Shown: piece by piece, positions 33,003-42,599 of the stretch
Layout of the letters: each line of letters opens with the position of its first letter
How positions within the stretch are numbered: the stretch's first letter is position 1
NCBI RefSeq assembly: GCF_038594605.1
Contig: NZ_JBCFZM010000002.1
Location: forward strand, 186,001-250,000
DNA from: Alteriqipengyuania bathyomarina_B
GTDB taxonomy: Bacteria; Pseudomonadota; Alphaproteobacteria; Sphingomonadales; Sphingomonadaceae
Length of the DNA stretch: 64,000 nucleotides
Reading direction: 5' to 3'
The notes under the pieces: generated by a model
Seen by the model: the letters and a program-made list of their open reading frames with translations, nothing else
Databases searched by the model: none
Told to the model about the DNA's origin: nothing
Translations under genes and position numbers: made by a program

Positions 33003-35180
33003 ATGCGCCGTATCCGCCTCCTAGTATTCAACGCCGCGCTCGGCGTGCTCGATTACCGCGTCCCCGACGGGATAGCGGTCGAGCATGGCAGCGTCGTTCT
33101 CGCGCCGCTGGGCCCGCGCCGGATCACGGGCATCGTGTGGGAGGAAGAACGGCTTCCGGCGCAGTCGGTGCCCGAGGAAAAGCTGCGCCCGATCATCGAG
33201 GTGCTGCCCGTGCCGCCGATCCGGGCCGAACTGCGGCGGCTGATCGAATGGACCGCCGACTATTACTGCGCGCCGATGTCGTCGGTCGCACGGATGGTGC
33301 TGGCGAGCGGCGGCGCGCTCAAAGGCGAGGTGACGATCACCGAATACCGGCTGTCCGGGCAGGAGCCCGACCGGATGACGCCGCAACGCAAGGTCGCGCT
33401 GGAAAACCTGACAGACCGGCAGGGGACGATCCGCGAATTGTCGGCGCTGGCAGGCGTATCCGAAGGCGTGCTGCGCGGGCTCGTTTCGCAGGGCGTGCTC
33501 GAAGCCGAGGAGGTCGACGCCGACCGCCCCTACCCCCGCGCCCAGCCCGACCATGCCGAGCCGGTGCTGTCGCCCGACCAGGCGGCGGTGGCGGACGAAT
33601 TGGTAAAGGCGGTCGAGGCGGGAGAGTTCGCGCCGATCCTGCTCGACGGGGTGACCGGCTCTGGCAAGACGGAGACCTATTTCGAACCCGTCGCCGCCGC
33701 GATCCGCGCCGGGAAACAGGTGCTCGTGCTGCTGCCAGAGATTGCGCTGACCGAGAATTTTCTGCGCCGGTTCGAGGATCGCTTCGGCGTACCCCCGGTG
33801 CTGTGGCACTCCTCGCTCAAGTCGTCCGAGAGGCGCAGGGCCTGGAATGCCATCACGCGGGCACCGCAGAACAATGGTGCGCAAGTCGTGGTCGGCGCGC
33901 GCTCGGCGCTGTTCCTGCCCTATGCCAATCTCGGCCTGATCGTCGTCGACGAGGCGCACGAGATCAGCTTCAAGCAGGACGACGGCGTGCGCTATAATGC
34001 CCGCGATGTCGCAGTGATGCGCGGCCATTTCGAGCGGATACCGGTGGTGCTCGCCAGCGCCACGCCCGCGCTGGAAAGCCTGCACATGGCGGAGACGGGC
34101 ACCTACCGGAAGCTCGACCTGCCGAGCCGCTTCGGCGGCGCCACGCTGCCCACGATCCGCCTGCTCGATCTGACCGAGGAACCGCCAGAGCGGGGCCGCT
34201 GGCTCGCGCCCAGCCTTGCGCGCGAGCTGTTCGCGCGGATGGAGCGTGGTGAGCAGACGCTGCTCTTCCTCAACCGGCGCGGCTATGCCCCGCTAACGCT
34301 GTGCCGCACTTGCGGGTATCGCTTCCAGTGCAAGCAGTGCAGCGCGTGGCTGGTCGAGCATCGCTTTTCGCATCGGCTCGCCTGCCACCATTGCGGGCAC
34401 GAGGAACCGACGCCCGAAGCCTGCCCCGAGTGCGGCGAGAAGGACAGCCTCGTCCCTTGCGGTCCCGGCGTGGAACGCGTCGCCGACGAGGTGCGTGAGA
34501 TCGCGCCCGAGGCCCGCATCGCGGTCGCCACCTCGGACACGTTGAACAGCCCCGCGCGCGCCGCCGAATTCGTCGCGATGGCGGAAAGCGGTGCAATCGA
34601 CGTGATCGTGGGCACGCAGCTGGTCACCAAGGGGTTCCATTTTCCCAACCTGACGCTGGTCGGCGTGGTCGACGCGGACCTCGGTCTGGAGGGCGGAGAC
34701 CTGCGCGCGGCCGAGCGGGTCTATCAGCAGATCGCGCAGGTCGCGGGGCGCGCAGGCCGGGCGAGCAAGCCCGGCGAGGTGCTGATCCAGACACGCCATC
34801 CCGAAGCCCCGGTAATCGCGGCGCTGGCGGCGGGGGATCGCGACGCCTTCTTCGAGGCGGAGCTGGAGGCACGCCGCCACGCCAATGCCCCGCCCTTCGG
34901 TCGCTGGGCGGCAATCATCGTGTCGAGCGAGGACGACAAGGAAGCGCGCCTCGCCGCCGCGCGGATCGGCGATGCGCGCCCCCGGCTGGACGACATCATG
35001 ATCCTCGGCCCCGCGCCCGCCCCGCTCGCGCAGCTGCGCGGTCGCTATCGCTACCGCCTGCTGATCAACGCCAAGCGCACCGCCGCGCTGCAGGACGCGA
35101 TCCGCGACTGGCTGAGCCCGCTCGACCTGCCGCGCGGCGTGCGGGTGAGCGTGGACGTCGACCCCTATAGTTTTGTTTGA
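33003..35180 (+). CDS. priA: Primosomal protein N' (replication restart helicase PriA)
   Basis: Superfamily II DNA helicase that reloads the replisome at stalled forks. The 725-residue protein has an N-terminal DNA-binding domain (about 1-200), Walker A GVTGSGKTE (about residues 216-224), the DEXH motif DEAHE, and a zinc-binding region with paired Cys residues (CRTC, CKQC, CHHC, CPEC). The C-terminal helicase half has GTQLVTKGFHFPNLTLVGV and QVAGRAGR. The start at 33003 is chosen as the N terminus of the conserved RRIRLLVFNAAL segment. The gene is normally near atpH in alphaproteobacteria, but here about 13.7 kb intervenes. Confidence 0.97.
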   Translation: MRRIRLLVFNAALGVLDYRVPDGIAVEHGSVVLAPLGPRRITGIVWEEERLPAQSVPEEKLRPIIEVLPVPPIRAELRRLIEWTADYYCAPMSSVARMVLASGGALKGEVTITEYRLSGQEPDRMTPQRKVALENLTDRQGTIRELSALAGVSEGVLRGLVSQGVLEAEEVDADRPYPRAQPDHAEPVLSPDQAAVADELVKAVEAGEFAPILLDGVTGSGKTETYFEPVAAAIRAGKQVLVLLPEIALTENFLRRFEDRFGVPPVLWHSSLKSSERRRAWNAITRAPQNNGAQVVVGARSALFLPYANLGLIVVDEAHEISFKQDDGVRYNARDVAVMRGHFERIPVVLASATPALESLHMAETGTYRKLDLPSRFGGATLPTIRLLDLTEEPPERGRWLAPSLARELFARMERGEQTLLFLNRRGYAPLTLCRTCGYRFQCKQCSAWLVEHRFSHRLACHHCGHEEPTPEACPECGEKDSLVPCGPGVERVADEVREIAPEARIAVATSDTLNSPARAAEFVAMAESGAIDVIVGTQLVTKGFHFPNLTLVGVVDADLGLEGGDLRAAERVYQQIAQVAGRAGRASKPGEVLIQTRHPEAPVIAALAAGDRDAFFEAELEARRHANAPPFGRWAAIIVSSEDDKEARLAAARIGDARPRLDDIMILGPAPAPLAQLRGRYRYRLLINAKRTAALQDAIRDWLSPLDLPRGVRVSVDVDPYSFV

Positions 35181-35199
35181 CAGGCGTTTTTTTCGGACC

Positions 35200-36714
35200 A
35201 TGATCCGGGCGATGCTGCTCCGCCTTGCCCTGCTGCTGATCGCGCTGAGCCTCTCCGTCGAAGCGAGGGCGTCCGACTGGCTGCGCGCCGAGACCGAACA
35301 TTTCGTGATCCACGCCGACCTAGAAGAAGAGGATATCCGCGCGCTTGCGGTGCGGCTGGAATCGTTCCTCATCTTGCTCGATCGCCAGGTGCCCCACCAG
35401 GTCGCGCCAGCTCGCAAGCACCACGTGTTTCTCGACAAGCACGACGGCCGGATTTCCAGCGTCACCAACAGGCATTTGGGCGGTTACGCCGAGTCGTGGC
35501 CCGAAATCGACGCCTCCTTTTCGGTGTTTTCGACGAGGTACGGCGACCAGTTCAGGCATCTTCACGTCTCCGATGCCGCTGCCAAGCTGCGCTTGTCGGG
35601 TTCATTCATCCGGCCGATGGTGCCCTGGCTCAGCCACGGTCTTACAGGGTACTTCAGCACCGCGATGCTCGGCAGCGTTGGCAAGTTCGTGCTGGGCGTG
35701 CCCGATGTGTGGTACCCGATGACGGGGAAGCCGACGAAACGACGCTTCACGGACGTGATGCTGGTGCGCGCCCACCCTACCGACTCGAGTTACGCCGATT
35801 TCAAACGGACCAGCGGGGAACTGGTACGCGGTCTGCTGTCGGACCCCGCCAACGACGCGAAGATCGAGAAATATCTCCAGGCCTATAACGCCGGCGGTTC
35901 GATGGAGGATGGCGTCGAGATCATCGGCGACCTCGCCCCGGTCCTGAAGAGCGCGCGGTCCATCGCACGTGGCAGGCCAACGCTGCACGCGGTTGCAATC
36001 GGGCTCGACTGGAATGGTCCGGTCACGGTGCGCGCCATGGGCGACGACGAGATCGCGCTGGTCGACATCCGCTTCCGGCGGCTGCTCGATCACGAGAGAG
36101 AGGATGTCGCCCGCGATCTTCTACGCATGACCGAGCGCTTCCCCGACAGCGCGGACGTCTGGTACGAATACGCCGCAGCCGAGTTCGCGCTCTACGAAGG
36201 CGGTCTCTACGGGCCCGACCGGGTTTTTCGCGGGCTCGGCAATACCGGGGGTGTCATCGTGGTGACTGCCCGGAAATATTCGGATGAAAACGCCTGGCGC
36301 GCCGCCAACCGGGCACTGGAGATCGACCCGGACCAACCGCAGGCCCGTCGACTGAAGGCGGAGATCATGCTGGCCCGCATGGTCCGCAATGGCGAATTCG
36401 AAAATGCGGAAGGGTTCGAAGAAGTCCGGGCAGTGCTCGCTCCGCTGGTCGCAGAGCCGGGCAAGCATCCACTCGCCGCGGCGCTCAATTACGAGAGCTT
36501 TGTCGAACAGGGCATCGCACCGCCGCAAGACGCCTTCGACGCGCTAGGCCGCGCGTTCATCGGCAATGCCGGCGTCGAGGAGGTGCGCTATGCCTACGCG
36601 GTCGCGCTCGCGCGGCGGGGCGAGCGCGAACTGGCCCGTACGTTGCTGGAATCCATGCTCAACAATCCAGACTATCGCGAGGCCGCACAAAGCGCGCTCG
36701 ATCTCTCGAGCTAG
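35200..36714 (+). CDS. Secreted TPR-type protein, paralogue 1 (degenerate protease-like)
   Basis: A 504-residue exported protein. Signal peptide residues 1-24 end at ARAS. The N-terminal domain (about 25-270) has DWLRAETEHFVIHAD followed by helical segments, and the C-terminal half (about 300-500) contains TPR-like repeats including RFPDSADVWYEYAAAEFAL. It is paralogous to the next two genes. The position matching the zinc site of the third paralogue reads LSHGLTGYF, so HEXXH is absent and the copy is probably not catalytic. The start is ATG 35200; a TTG at 35173 overlapping priA is possible. Confidence 0.7.
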   Translation: MIRAMLLRLALLLIALSLSVEARASDWLRAETEHFVIHADLEEEDIRALAVRLESFLILLDRQVPHQVAPARKHHVFLDKHDGRISSVTNRHLGGYAESWPEIDASFSVFSTRYGDQFRHLHVSDAAAKLRLSGSFIRPMVPWLSHGLTGYFSTAMLGSVGKFVLGVPDVWYPMTGKPTKRRFTDVMLVRAHPTDSSYADFKRTSGELVRGLLSDPANDAKIEKYLQAYNAGGSMEDGVEIIGDLAPVLKSARSIARGRPTLHAVAIGLDWNGPVTVRAMGDDEIALVDIRFRRLLDHEREDVARDLLRMTERFPDSADVWYEYAAAEFALYEGGLYGPDRVFRGLGNTGGVIVVTARKYSDENAWRAANRALEIDPDQPQARRLKAEIMLARMVRNGEFENAEGFEEVRAVLAPLVAEPGKHPLAAALNYESFVEQGIAPPQDAFDALGRAFIGNAGVEEVRYAYAVALARRGERELARTLLESMLNNPDYREAAQSALDLSS

Positions 36715-36797
36715 CGGTCCGCAAATCTGTTTGGCGGGACGAGGCAGGTAGGAGCCTGTTTGACACGACGCATCGCAACAAGGGATAGGTTTCATCC

Positions 36798-38333
36798 ATG
36801 ATCTGGCGACTGGTGTTCATTCTCGCCCTGTTGACCCTCCCCGTTCGCGCCGGAGCAACGGACTGGCTGCGTGCGGAAACCGAGAATTTCGTCCTCTACG
36901 GCGACCTCGAAGAAACCGAGATCCGCGATCTTGCACAGCGGCTGGAGGCATTTCGGCTGCTGATGCAACGCCAGTTCCCGCAGCAACTCGAACCGGCGCG
37001 CAAGCATCACATCTTCCTCGACGATGATGACGGGCGGATAACCTACGTCGCGGGACAACCGCTTTCTGGCCTGACCCGACTGCGCTCGGAAATCGACACC
37101 ACCTTCGCGATGTACGATCCCGATCGCGATATCCGATACCGCGACAGCAGCGTTTTCTTCGCGGCTGCATCGGTCCACCTCAACCATGCTTTCGTTCGCC
37201 GCCTTCCACCCTGGCTCAATGTCGGGCTTCCGGCTTTCTTCGGCACGACGATCCTGCAGGAGGCGGAAGAGGGAGCTCAGGACGACGTCTTCCTGCTCGG
37301 CGTGCCCGATTTCACCCGCCCCTCCGACGGCAAGTTCTCCGAAATCCGCTTTCGCGCGGTGCTGGAAGAGAAAAAGGCCCCCGTCGGCGACCGGCTCTAC
37401 GGCGAATTCTACCGCATGAGCCGCGAACTCGTGCGCGCCCTGCTTTCCAATCCGAGTAACGATGCGCGAATTCAGAATTATCTAGCCATCTATGCCAGTG
37501 GCGGCACGCTGGAACGGGCAGCTGCAGAACTGGGCGATCTGCAGGCGCATGCTGAGGAGGCGCGCGGCCTCTATCAGCAAGCAAAAAAGGGGCGGGTATC
37601 GCTCCGGCAGGTCCCGGTGCGCTTCGGCGAGCCGGTTCCCGTCGCCTTAAGTCCCATGGAAGAAGACGAAGTGGCGCTGATCGTCCCGCGGCTGCGTCGC
37701 CTCGAGAACAGGGATGTCGAGGACGTGGCGGGCGATCTCGAGAAACTGACCCGCCGCTTCCCGGACAGCGCGGACGTCTGGTACGAATACGCCGCCGCAG
37801 AATTCGCGTTGACAGAGAGCGGGCGCTACGGGCCCGACCTCATGCTGGGTGGGTACGGCTTCCAGAACGGCGTCATCGTCGTCACCGGACGCACATATTC
37901 GGACGAGAAGGCGTGGCAAGCCGTCAACCGGGCGCTGGAGCTCGATCCGGCGCTACACCCCGCGCTCCGCCTGAAGGCCGAACTCATGCTCGCGCGCCAG
38001 CTTCGCACGGGAGAGCTGGACGACGATGCCGGCTTCGATGCCATCCGCGAGCTGCTGGCTCCGGTAGCCGCCGATGCCGGTGAGGAACCCCTCGCCGCTG
38101 CCATCTATTACCAGACCTTCATCGAACAGGGGCTGGACCCGAGCGAGCGGGCCTTCGATCAACTGGGGCGCGCATTCGTGGGGAATGCGGGCGTCAGCGA
38201 TTTGCGCTACGCCTATGCGGTCGCGCTGGTGCGGCGCGGCGAGCTGGAGGCGGCGCGCAGGCTTCTGGAATCCATGCTCAACGATCCCGCCCGGCGGGAA
38301 GCGGCGCAGCGCGCCCTCGATCTCGCGAGTTAG
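36798..38333 (+). CDS. Secreted TPR-type protein, paralogue 2 (degenerate protease-like)
   Basis: A 511-residue exported protein closely related to paralogue 1, sharing long near-identical stretches (DWLRAETENFVLYGDLEE, PARKHHIFLDDDDGRITYV and a full repeat of RFPDSADVWYEYAAAEFAL). The signal peptide is short (residues 1-17, ending VRAGA). The zinc-site position reads HLNHAFVRRLPPWLNVGL, with no HEXXH and no matching Glu, so a protease function is unlikely. The 83-base spacing between the two genes and their similar sequence suggest tandem duplication. The substrate or role is unknown. Confidence 0.7.
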   Translation: MIWRLVFILALLTLPVRAGATDWLRAETENFVLYGDLEETEIRDLAQRLEAFRLLMQRQFPQQLEPARKHHIFLDDDDGRITYVAGQPLSGLTRLRSEIDTTFAMYDPDRDIRYRDSSVFFAAASVHLNHAFVRRLPPWLNVGLPAFFGTTILQEAEEGAQDDVFLLGVPDFTRPSDGKFSEIRFRAVLEEKKAPVGDRLYGEFYRMSRELVRALLSNPSNDARIQNYLAIYASGGTLERAAAELGDLQAHAEEARGLYQQAKKGRVSLRQVPVRFGEPVPVALSPMEEDEVALIVPRLRRLENRDVEDVAGDLEKLTRRFPDSADVWYEYAAAEFALTESGRYGPDLMLGGYGFQNGVIVVTGRTYSDEKAWQAVNRALELDPALHPALRLKAELMLARQLRTGELDDDAGFDAIRELLAPVAADAGEEPLAAAIYYQTFIEQGLDPSERAFDQLGRAFVGNAGVSDLRYAYAVALVRRGELEAARRLLESMLNDPARREAAQRALDLAS

Positions 38334-38469
38334 CCATCCCCCTGCGGCAAGCGCCCCACCGACCGAGTGCAGAACGGCACATCATTGAAATCGCCCGGAT
38401 TATCTACTAGCCTTTACGAGTCGGGGCGTATTTGCACCCAAACCATTGGACACTAGGGGAAATTTCGAA

Positions 38470-40086
38470 ATGCGCTTGATCGCATCATTACTTGCCGCGC
38501 TAACGGTGTTTATCGCCGTGCCGGCATCGGCACAGGACTGGCACCGGGCGGAAACGCTGCACTTCATCGTGTATGCGGAAGACGACGCCGACAGCACCAA
38601 GGAATTCGCGCAGGATCTGGAGCGCCTCGACGAAGTGTTGCGCATCCTCACGGGCGTTGGCCCCGACGACGGCAGCCTGCCTGAATCGGCCAAGGTCACG
38701 GTGTTCCGCTTCGGCGAGACGCGTGACATGGCGACGCTGGCCGGCGCTCGCGGCAGCGGCATCGGCGGCTTCTTCATCGGTCGCGCCGACGGGGCGGTCG
38801 CTTTCGTCCCGCGTGAGCTCAACAAGCGGCGCGGACGCAGCCGGCAGCGCGACGTGGATAGCGCGATGATGCTCGATCCGCAGGGCATCCTGTTCCACGA
38901 ATATGTCCATTATTTCATGTTCCAGCACAGCGATGCGCCGTACCCGCTGTGGTACAGCGAAGGCTTTGCCGAGCTGTTTTCGAACGTCGAATTCTTTGAC
39001 GATTACTTCGTCATCGGCGACGTGCCGACCGCACGCAGCTACTCGCTTTCGTCCATTCCGATCGACCTGGAGAAGACTTTCGATCCGCCGGCCAAGCCGG
39101 ATCGCAACACCACCGGACGGACCTATGCCCATGGCTGGCTGCTCGCGAGCCACCTGAACCTGAACCCCGAACGCAGGGGCCAGATGGGTAAGTACATGCA
39201 GGCTATCAGCGAGGGCAAATCGCGGATGGAAGCCGCCGAAATCGCCTTTGGCGATCTCGATGTGCTACGCAGGGAGCTCGAGGAATTCCGCCAGGGCGCT
39301 GCACGCGTGCTCAAGGTGCCCTACGCCACGCAGGCGGAGCCGCCGGTCGAGGTACACAAGCTCAACGAGGCGCAGGCCGCGCGCATGGAAGCAATGATCA
39401 TCACCAATCGTGGTGTCGACGAGGACGAAGCGCAAAGCGTAGTTCGTAAGACCCGCCCGCTGGTGGAACGCTATCCGAACAGCCCGGAAGTGCTGCTCGC
39501 AGCGATGGAGGCGGAGATCGACGCGCGCAACTACGCCGAAGCCGAAGCCTTGGCGGAGCGTGCCATCGCCGCCGATCCGGAGTCGACCGAAGCCGCGATG
39601 TTCTATGGCGACATCGCCCTGCGTCAGTCGTTCGAGGACCCGTCCAAGCTCAGCGAAGCGCGCAAGCGCTATGCGGCAGCCAACCAGAAGGAATTCGATC
39701 ATCCCTATCCGCTCTACGGCTATTATCTGAGCTACCTCTTCGACGAGAGCGAAGAGATGCCCGAGGTGGCGAAGACGGGCCTGGAAAGCGCATTCCGCTA
39801 TGCGCCGTTCGACTACCCCATTCGCCAGGCGCTGGTGCACATGCTGCTGCTCGAAGATCGTCCGGCGGAAGCGAAGATCGTGGGAGCGCGGTTCATCGAC
39901 GGAAAGGGCGGCCAGCAATGCATGCTCCGCAAGATGTTCACCGAATTCGAAGAGGGCAAGCGCGACCCGCTGCTCAACGAAATCCGGCCCGATCATCCCG
40001 GCGAGTACAAGGACGAAGAGCAGCGCAAGGCCGAACGTGAAGCGCTTGAGAAGAGGATCGAAGACTACGGCTGCAAGGTCGACTGA
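38470..40086 (+). CDS. Secreted HEXXH zinc peptidase-like TPR protein, paralogue 3
   Basis: A 538-residue exported protein. Signal peptide residues 1-22 end SAQD. Its N-terminal domain carries HEYVH (His143, Glu144, His147) and a downstream SEGFAELF with Glu164/Glu168, matching a gluzincin-type zinc metallopeptidase site. The C-terminal half is TPR-like (ANSPEVLL-type repeats, EAEALAERAIAADPESTEAAMFYGDIAL). It shares the DWHRAET leader with the two preceding paralogues, which have lost the zinc site, so this is the likely ancestral, catalytic member. The start at 38470 begins the signal peptide. A strong terminator follows. Confidence 0.78.
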   Translation: MRLIASLLAALTVFIAVPASAQDWHRAETLHFIVYAEDDADSTKEFAQDLERLDEVLRILTGVGPDDGSLPESAKVTVFRFGETRDMATLAGARGSGIGGFFIGRADGAVAFVPRELNKRRGRSRQRDVDSAMMLDPQGILFHEYVHYFMFQHSDAPYPLWYSEGFAELFSNVEFFDDYFVIGDVPTARSYSLSSIPIDLEKTFDPPAKPDRNTTGRTYAHGWLLASHLNLNPERRGQMGKYMQAISEGKSRMEAAEIAFGDLDVLRRELEEFRQGAARVLKVPYATQAEPPVEVHKLNEAQAARMEAMIITNRGVDEDEAQSVVRKTRPLVERYPNSPEVLLAAMEAEIDARNYAEAEALAERAIAADPESTEAAMFYGDIALRQSFEDPSKLSEARKRYAAANQKEFDHPYPLYGYYLSYLFDESEEMPEVAKTGLESAFRYAPFDYPIRQALVHMLLLEDRPAEAKIVGARFIDGKGGQQCMLRKMFTEFEEGKRDPLLNEIRPDHPGEYKDEEQRKAEREALEKRIEDYGCKVD

Positions 40087-40115
40087 CCCCGCGCCAACCG
40101 ACTTCGCAATTCAAG

Positions 40116-40150
40116 AAGGGCCGGGAGCATCGCGCTTCCGGCCCTTTTTT
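40116..40150 (+). terminator. Rho-independent terminator after the third paralogue
   Basis: AAGGGCCGG (40116-40124) pairs with CCGGCCCTT (40138-40146) around a 13-base loop, and the right arm runs into a T6 tract (40145-40150). It lies 30 bases after the stop codon. Confidence 0.82.
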
Positions 40151-40240
40151 CGTTCTTGCAAGGCATCATCCGGGTAGTGGCAGCGACGCCCTGCCCCAAA
40201 GGCCAGTGGCCCACGGTGCGCCTTCGTGCATTGAGCGGGC

Positions 40241-41812
40241 ATGGCAAATTGCAACGATGGCCCCGTTTTAGTTCCCATTCTGGGCGACCAGCTGACCCGC
40301 ACCCTCGCCAGCCTGAGCGGGCGGACCAAGGACGATACCGTCGTCCTGATGACGGAGGTGTGGGACGAGGCAACCTATGTGAAGCATCACAAGCAGAAGA
40401 TCGCACTGATCTTCTCCGCCATGCGCCATTTCGCCGCCGAGCTGCGCGATGCCGGCTGGAGCGTGGACTATGTCGCGCTCGACGATTCCGAAAATGCCGG
40501 CAGTTTCACCGGCGAGGTCGCCCGCGCGATCGAGCGCCACGATCCGCGCGCCATCCACATCGTCGAGGCGGGCGAGTGGCGGGTTCAGCAGGCCATCGAG
40601 GAATGGCCGGACAAATTCGATTGCGAGGTCGAGATACTTTCCGACGACCGCTTCGTGTGCTCGATCGCCGAATTCCGCGACTGGGCCGAAGATCGCGACA
40701 CGCTGCGGATGGAGTTCTTCTACCGCGAGATGCGCCGCAAAACCGGGCTGCTGATGGATGGCGACAAGCCCGAAGGCGGCGAATGGAACTACGACAGCGA
40801 AAACCGCAAGCCACCCAAGGAAGGGCTCGAAGCGCCGCTGCGTCCAATTTTCGAGCCCGACGACATCACCCGCGACTGTATCGATCTGGTCGAGGAGCGG
40901 TTCGGCGATCACTTCGGCAGCCTCGAGAATTTCGGTTGGCCGGTCACCCGCGATCAGGCGGAGGAGGCCGCAGACGCCTTCTTTGCCGAGCGAATCAAGT
41001 GTTTCGGCCCCTACCAGGACGCGATGATCCACGGGCAGGACGACCTGTTCCACTCGATGCTCTCCACCAGCATCAATCTCGGCCTGCTCGATCCGCTGGA
41101 GCTGTGCCAGCGCGCCGAGAAGGCGTACAAGGAGGACAACGCGCCGCTCAATAGCGTCGAGGGGTTCATCCGCCAGCTGATAGGCTGGCGCGAATATGTG
41201 CGCGGTTTCTACTGGCTGCACATGCCGCATCTGCAACGCGCCAATGCGCTCAATGCACAGCGGTCGCTGCCCGAATTCTTTTGGACCGGCGAGACGGACA
41301 TGCGATGCCTCGCGGACTGCATCCGCTCGACCCGCGCCAACGCCCATGCCCACCATATCCAGCGGCTGATGGTACTGGGCAATTTCTGCCTCATCGCCGG
41401 GATCTCCCCGCGCGAGGTGCAGGACTGGTATCTGGTCATTTATGCCGACGCGTACGAATGGGTCGAGCTGCCCAACGTGGCTGCGATGATCCTCTATGCC
41501 GATGGCGGCAAGCTTGCGTCCAAGCCCTACGCGGCGAGCGGCAATTACATCAACAAGATGAGCAACTACTGCTCCGACTGCGCTTACAGCGTATCGAAGA
41601 AGACCGGCGAAGGCGCGTGCCCGTTCAATTCGCTCTACTGGCACTTCATGGAGCGGCACCGCGACAGGCTGGAGAGCAACCACCGCGTCGGGCGGATCTA
41701 TTCCAACTGGGATCGCATGGGCGAGGACAAGCAAAAGGCATATCTGGGAACCGCCGAGGACTTTCTCGGCTCGCTCGAACCTGCGGACAAGGGATGGGCC
41801 CGCGCGGACTAG
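40241..41812 (+). CDS. Cryptochrome/photolyase-related protein (FeS-BCP type)
   Basis: A 523-residue flavoprotein of the FeS-BCP / prokaryotic (6-4) photolyase group, which repairs UV photoproducts in DNA or senses light. The N-terminal alpha/beta domain starts LVPILGDQLT. The catalytic helical domain has HAHHIQRLMVLGNF, and Cys residues in MRCLADC, NYCSDCAYS and GACPF match the four [4Fe-4S] ligands of PhrB. The ligand pattern (one Cys upstream, then CSDC and a later Cys) supports the family call. It carries its own start after a strong terminator, and its TAG stop overlaps the convergent gene's stop in CTAG (41809-41812). Confidence 0.92.
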   Translation: MANCNDGPVLVPILGDQLTRTLASLSGRTKDDTVVLMTEVWDEATYVKHHKQKIALIFSAMRHFAAELRDAGWSVDYVALDDSENAGSFTGEVARAIERHDPRAIHIVEAGEWRVQQAIEEWPDKFDCEVEILSDDRFVCSIAEFRDWAEDRDTLRMEFFYREMRRKTGLLMDGDKPEGGEWNYDSENRKPPKEGLEAPLRPIFEPDDITRDCIDLVEERFGDHFGSLENFGWPVTRDQAEEAADAFFAERIKCFGPYQDAMIHGQDDLFHSMLSTSINLGLLDPLELCQRAEKAYKEDNAPLNSVEGFIRQLIGWREYVRGFYWLHMPHLQRANALNAQRSLPEFFWTGETDMRCLADCIRSTRANAHAHHIQRLMVLGNFCLIAGISPREVQDWYLVIYADAYEWVELPNVAAMILYADGGKLASKPYAASGNYINKMSNYCSDCAYSVSKKTGEGACPFNSLYWHFMERHRDRLESNHRVGRIYSNWDRMGEDKQKAYLGTAEDFLGSLEPADKGWARAD

Positions 41813-42564
41813 GCCGGTTGCGCTTCGGCATCCTCGCGCTTCGCGACCTTGTGATCGTCCTCCACCAGCCCCGCCTTCCAGTAGCTGGAGATGTAGAGCG
41901 AGGGGCCGCGCAGCCCCAGCTCGTCGCGCAGGAATGCGCGCAGGTTGCGCATTGAGGAGAATTCGCAGGCCGCCCAGCCGGCCAGTCTTCCTTCGGGCAG
42001 CGGCAGGCCGCGCAAGGCGTCGGAGAGAAGAGAGGGCCGGCTGCCGGGCTCGGGATTGACCAGCCACCTGATCTCGACGCCGTCGGGCTTCGCCAACGCA
42101 AGCTTGTCCGCTTCGTTCTGGATCTCGATGGCGGCGAGGCCCCGTGCGTCGGGTGAGAGCGCCGCGAGATTGACGCCAATCGCAGGCAGCGCAGTCATGT
42201 CCCCTGCAATGAGGTAGAAGTCATGGCCGTCGGGCAATGGCTTGGCGGCTCCCGGCCCGCCGACCGCGATTGTGCTTCCCGGCTCTGCGGTGAGCGACCA
42301 CTTCGTTGCAGGCCCGGCAGCCTCGCCCCCATGCAGCGCGAAATCGATGTCGAGCTCGTTCTTACGCTGATCGCGGATCGTATAGGTGCGCACGATCGGT
42401 TTTCCGTTCTCGCCTTCGCCCAGGAACAGTTTGAGATAACCGCCCTCCTGCCCGGCGGGAAACCCGTCGAGACCCGGCCCGCCCAGCGTAACGCGCTGGA
42501 GGGAGGGGGTGATGCGGTTGCGTTGGAGAACGGTCAGTTCGCGGGGCTCGGGTCGTGTGCTCAT
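41809..42564 (-). CDS. Siderophore-interacting protein (ViuB/SIP family FAD reductase)
   Basis: A 251-residue flavin reductase of the SIP/ViuB family, which reduces Fe(III) bound to siderophores after uptake. It contains RTYTIRD, the FAD-binding RXYTIR motif (about residues 65-71), and a C-terminal NAD(P)-binding half with GDMTALPAI and the terminal YISSYWKAGLVEDDH region typical of the family. The ATG at 42564 is favoured over 42573, because the promoter (42572-42599) places the transcription start only a base or two upstream, implying a leaderless message. A Fur-like box in that promoter fits iron regulation. Confidence 0.9.
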   Translation of the reverse strand: MSTRPEPRELTVLQRNRITPSLQRVTLGGPGLDGFPAGQEGGYLKLFLGEGENGKPIVRTYTIRDQRKNELDIDFALHGGEAAGPATKWSLTAEPGSTIAVGGPGAAKPLPDGHDFYLIAGDMTALPAIGVNLAALSPDARGLAAIEIQNEADKLALAKPDGVEIRWLVNPEPGSRPSLLSDALRGLPLPEGRLAGWAACEFSSMRNLRAFLRDELGLRGPSLYISSYWKAGLVEDDHKVAKREDAEAQPA

Positions 42565-42571
42565 ATCGCGC

Positions 42572-42599
42572 ATCTAATGCGATTGCTTCGCAAATGCAA
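42572..42599 (-). promoter_or_regulatory. Promoter with Fur-like box for the siderophore-interacting protein
   Basis: On the minus strand TTGCAT (complement of 42594-42599) and TTAGAT (complement of 42572-42577) are 16 bases apart. Exactly between them lies the inverted repeat TGCGA-N5-TCGCA (42578-42592). This resembles alphaproteobacterial Fur-type boxes, and its position would block polymerase binding. The expected transcription start is at about 42565. Confidence 0.45.

Noticed and set aside
40268..42067. 599-codon minus-strand frame across the photolyase gene
   Set aside because: It is antisense to a well-supported photolyase and has no domain signature; the real gene on that strand starts at 42564.
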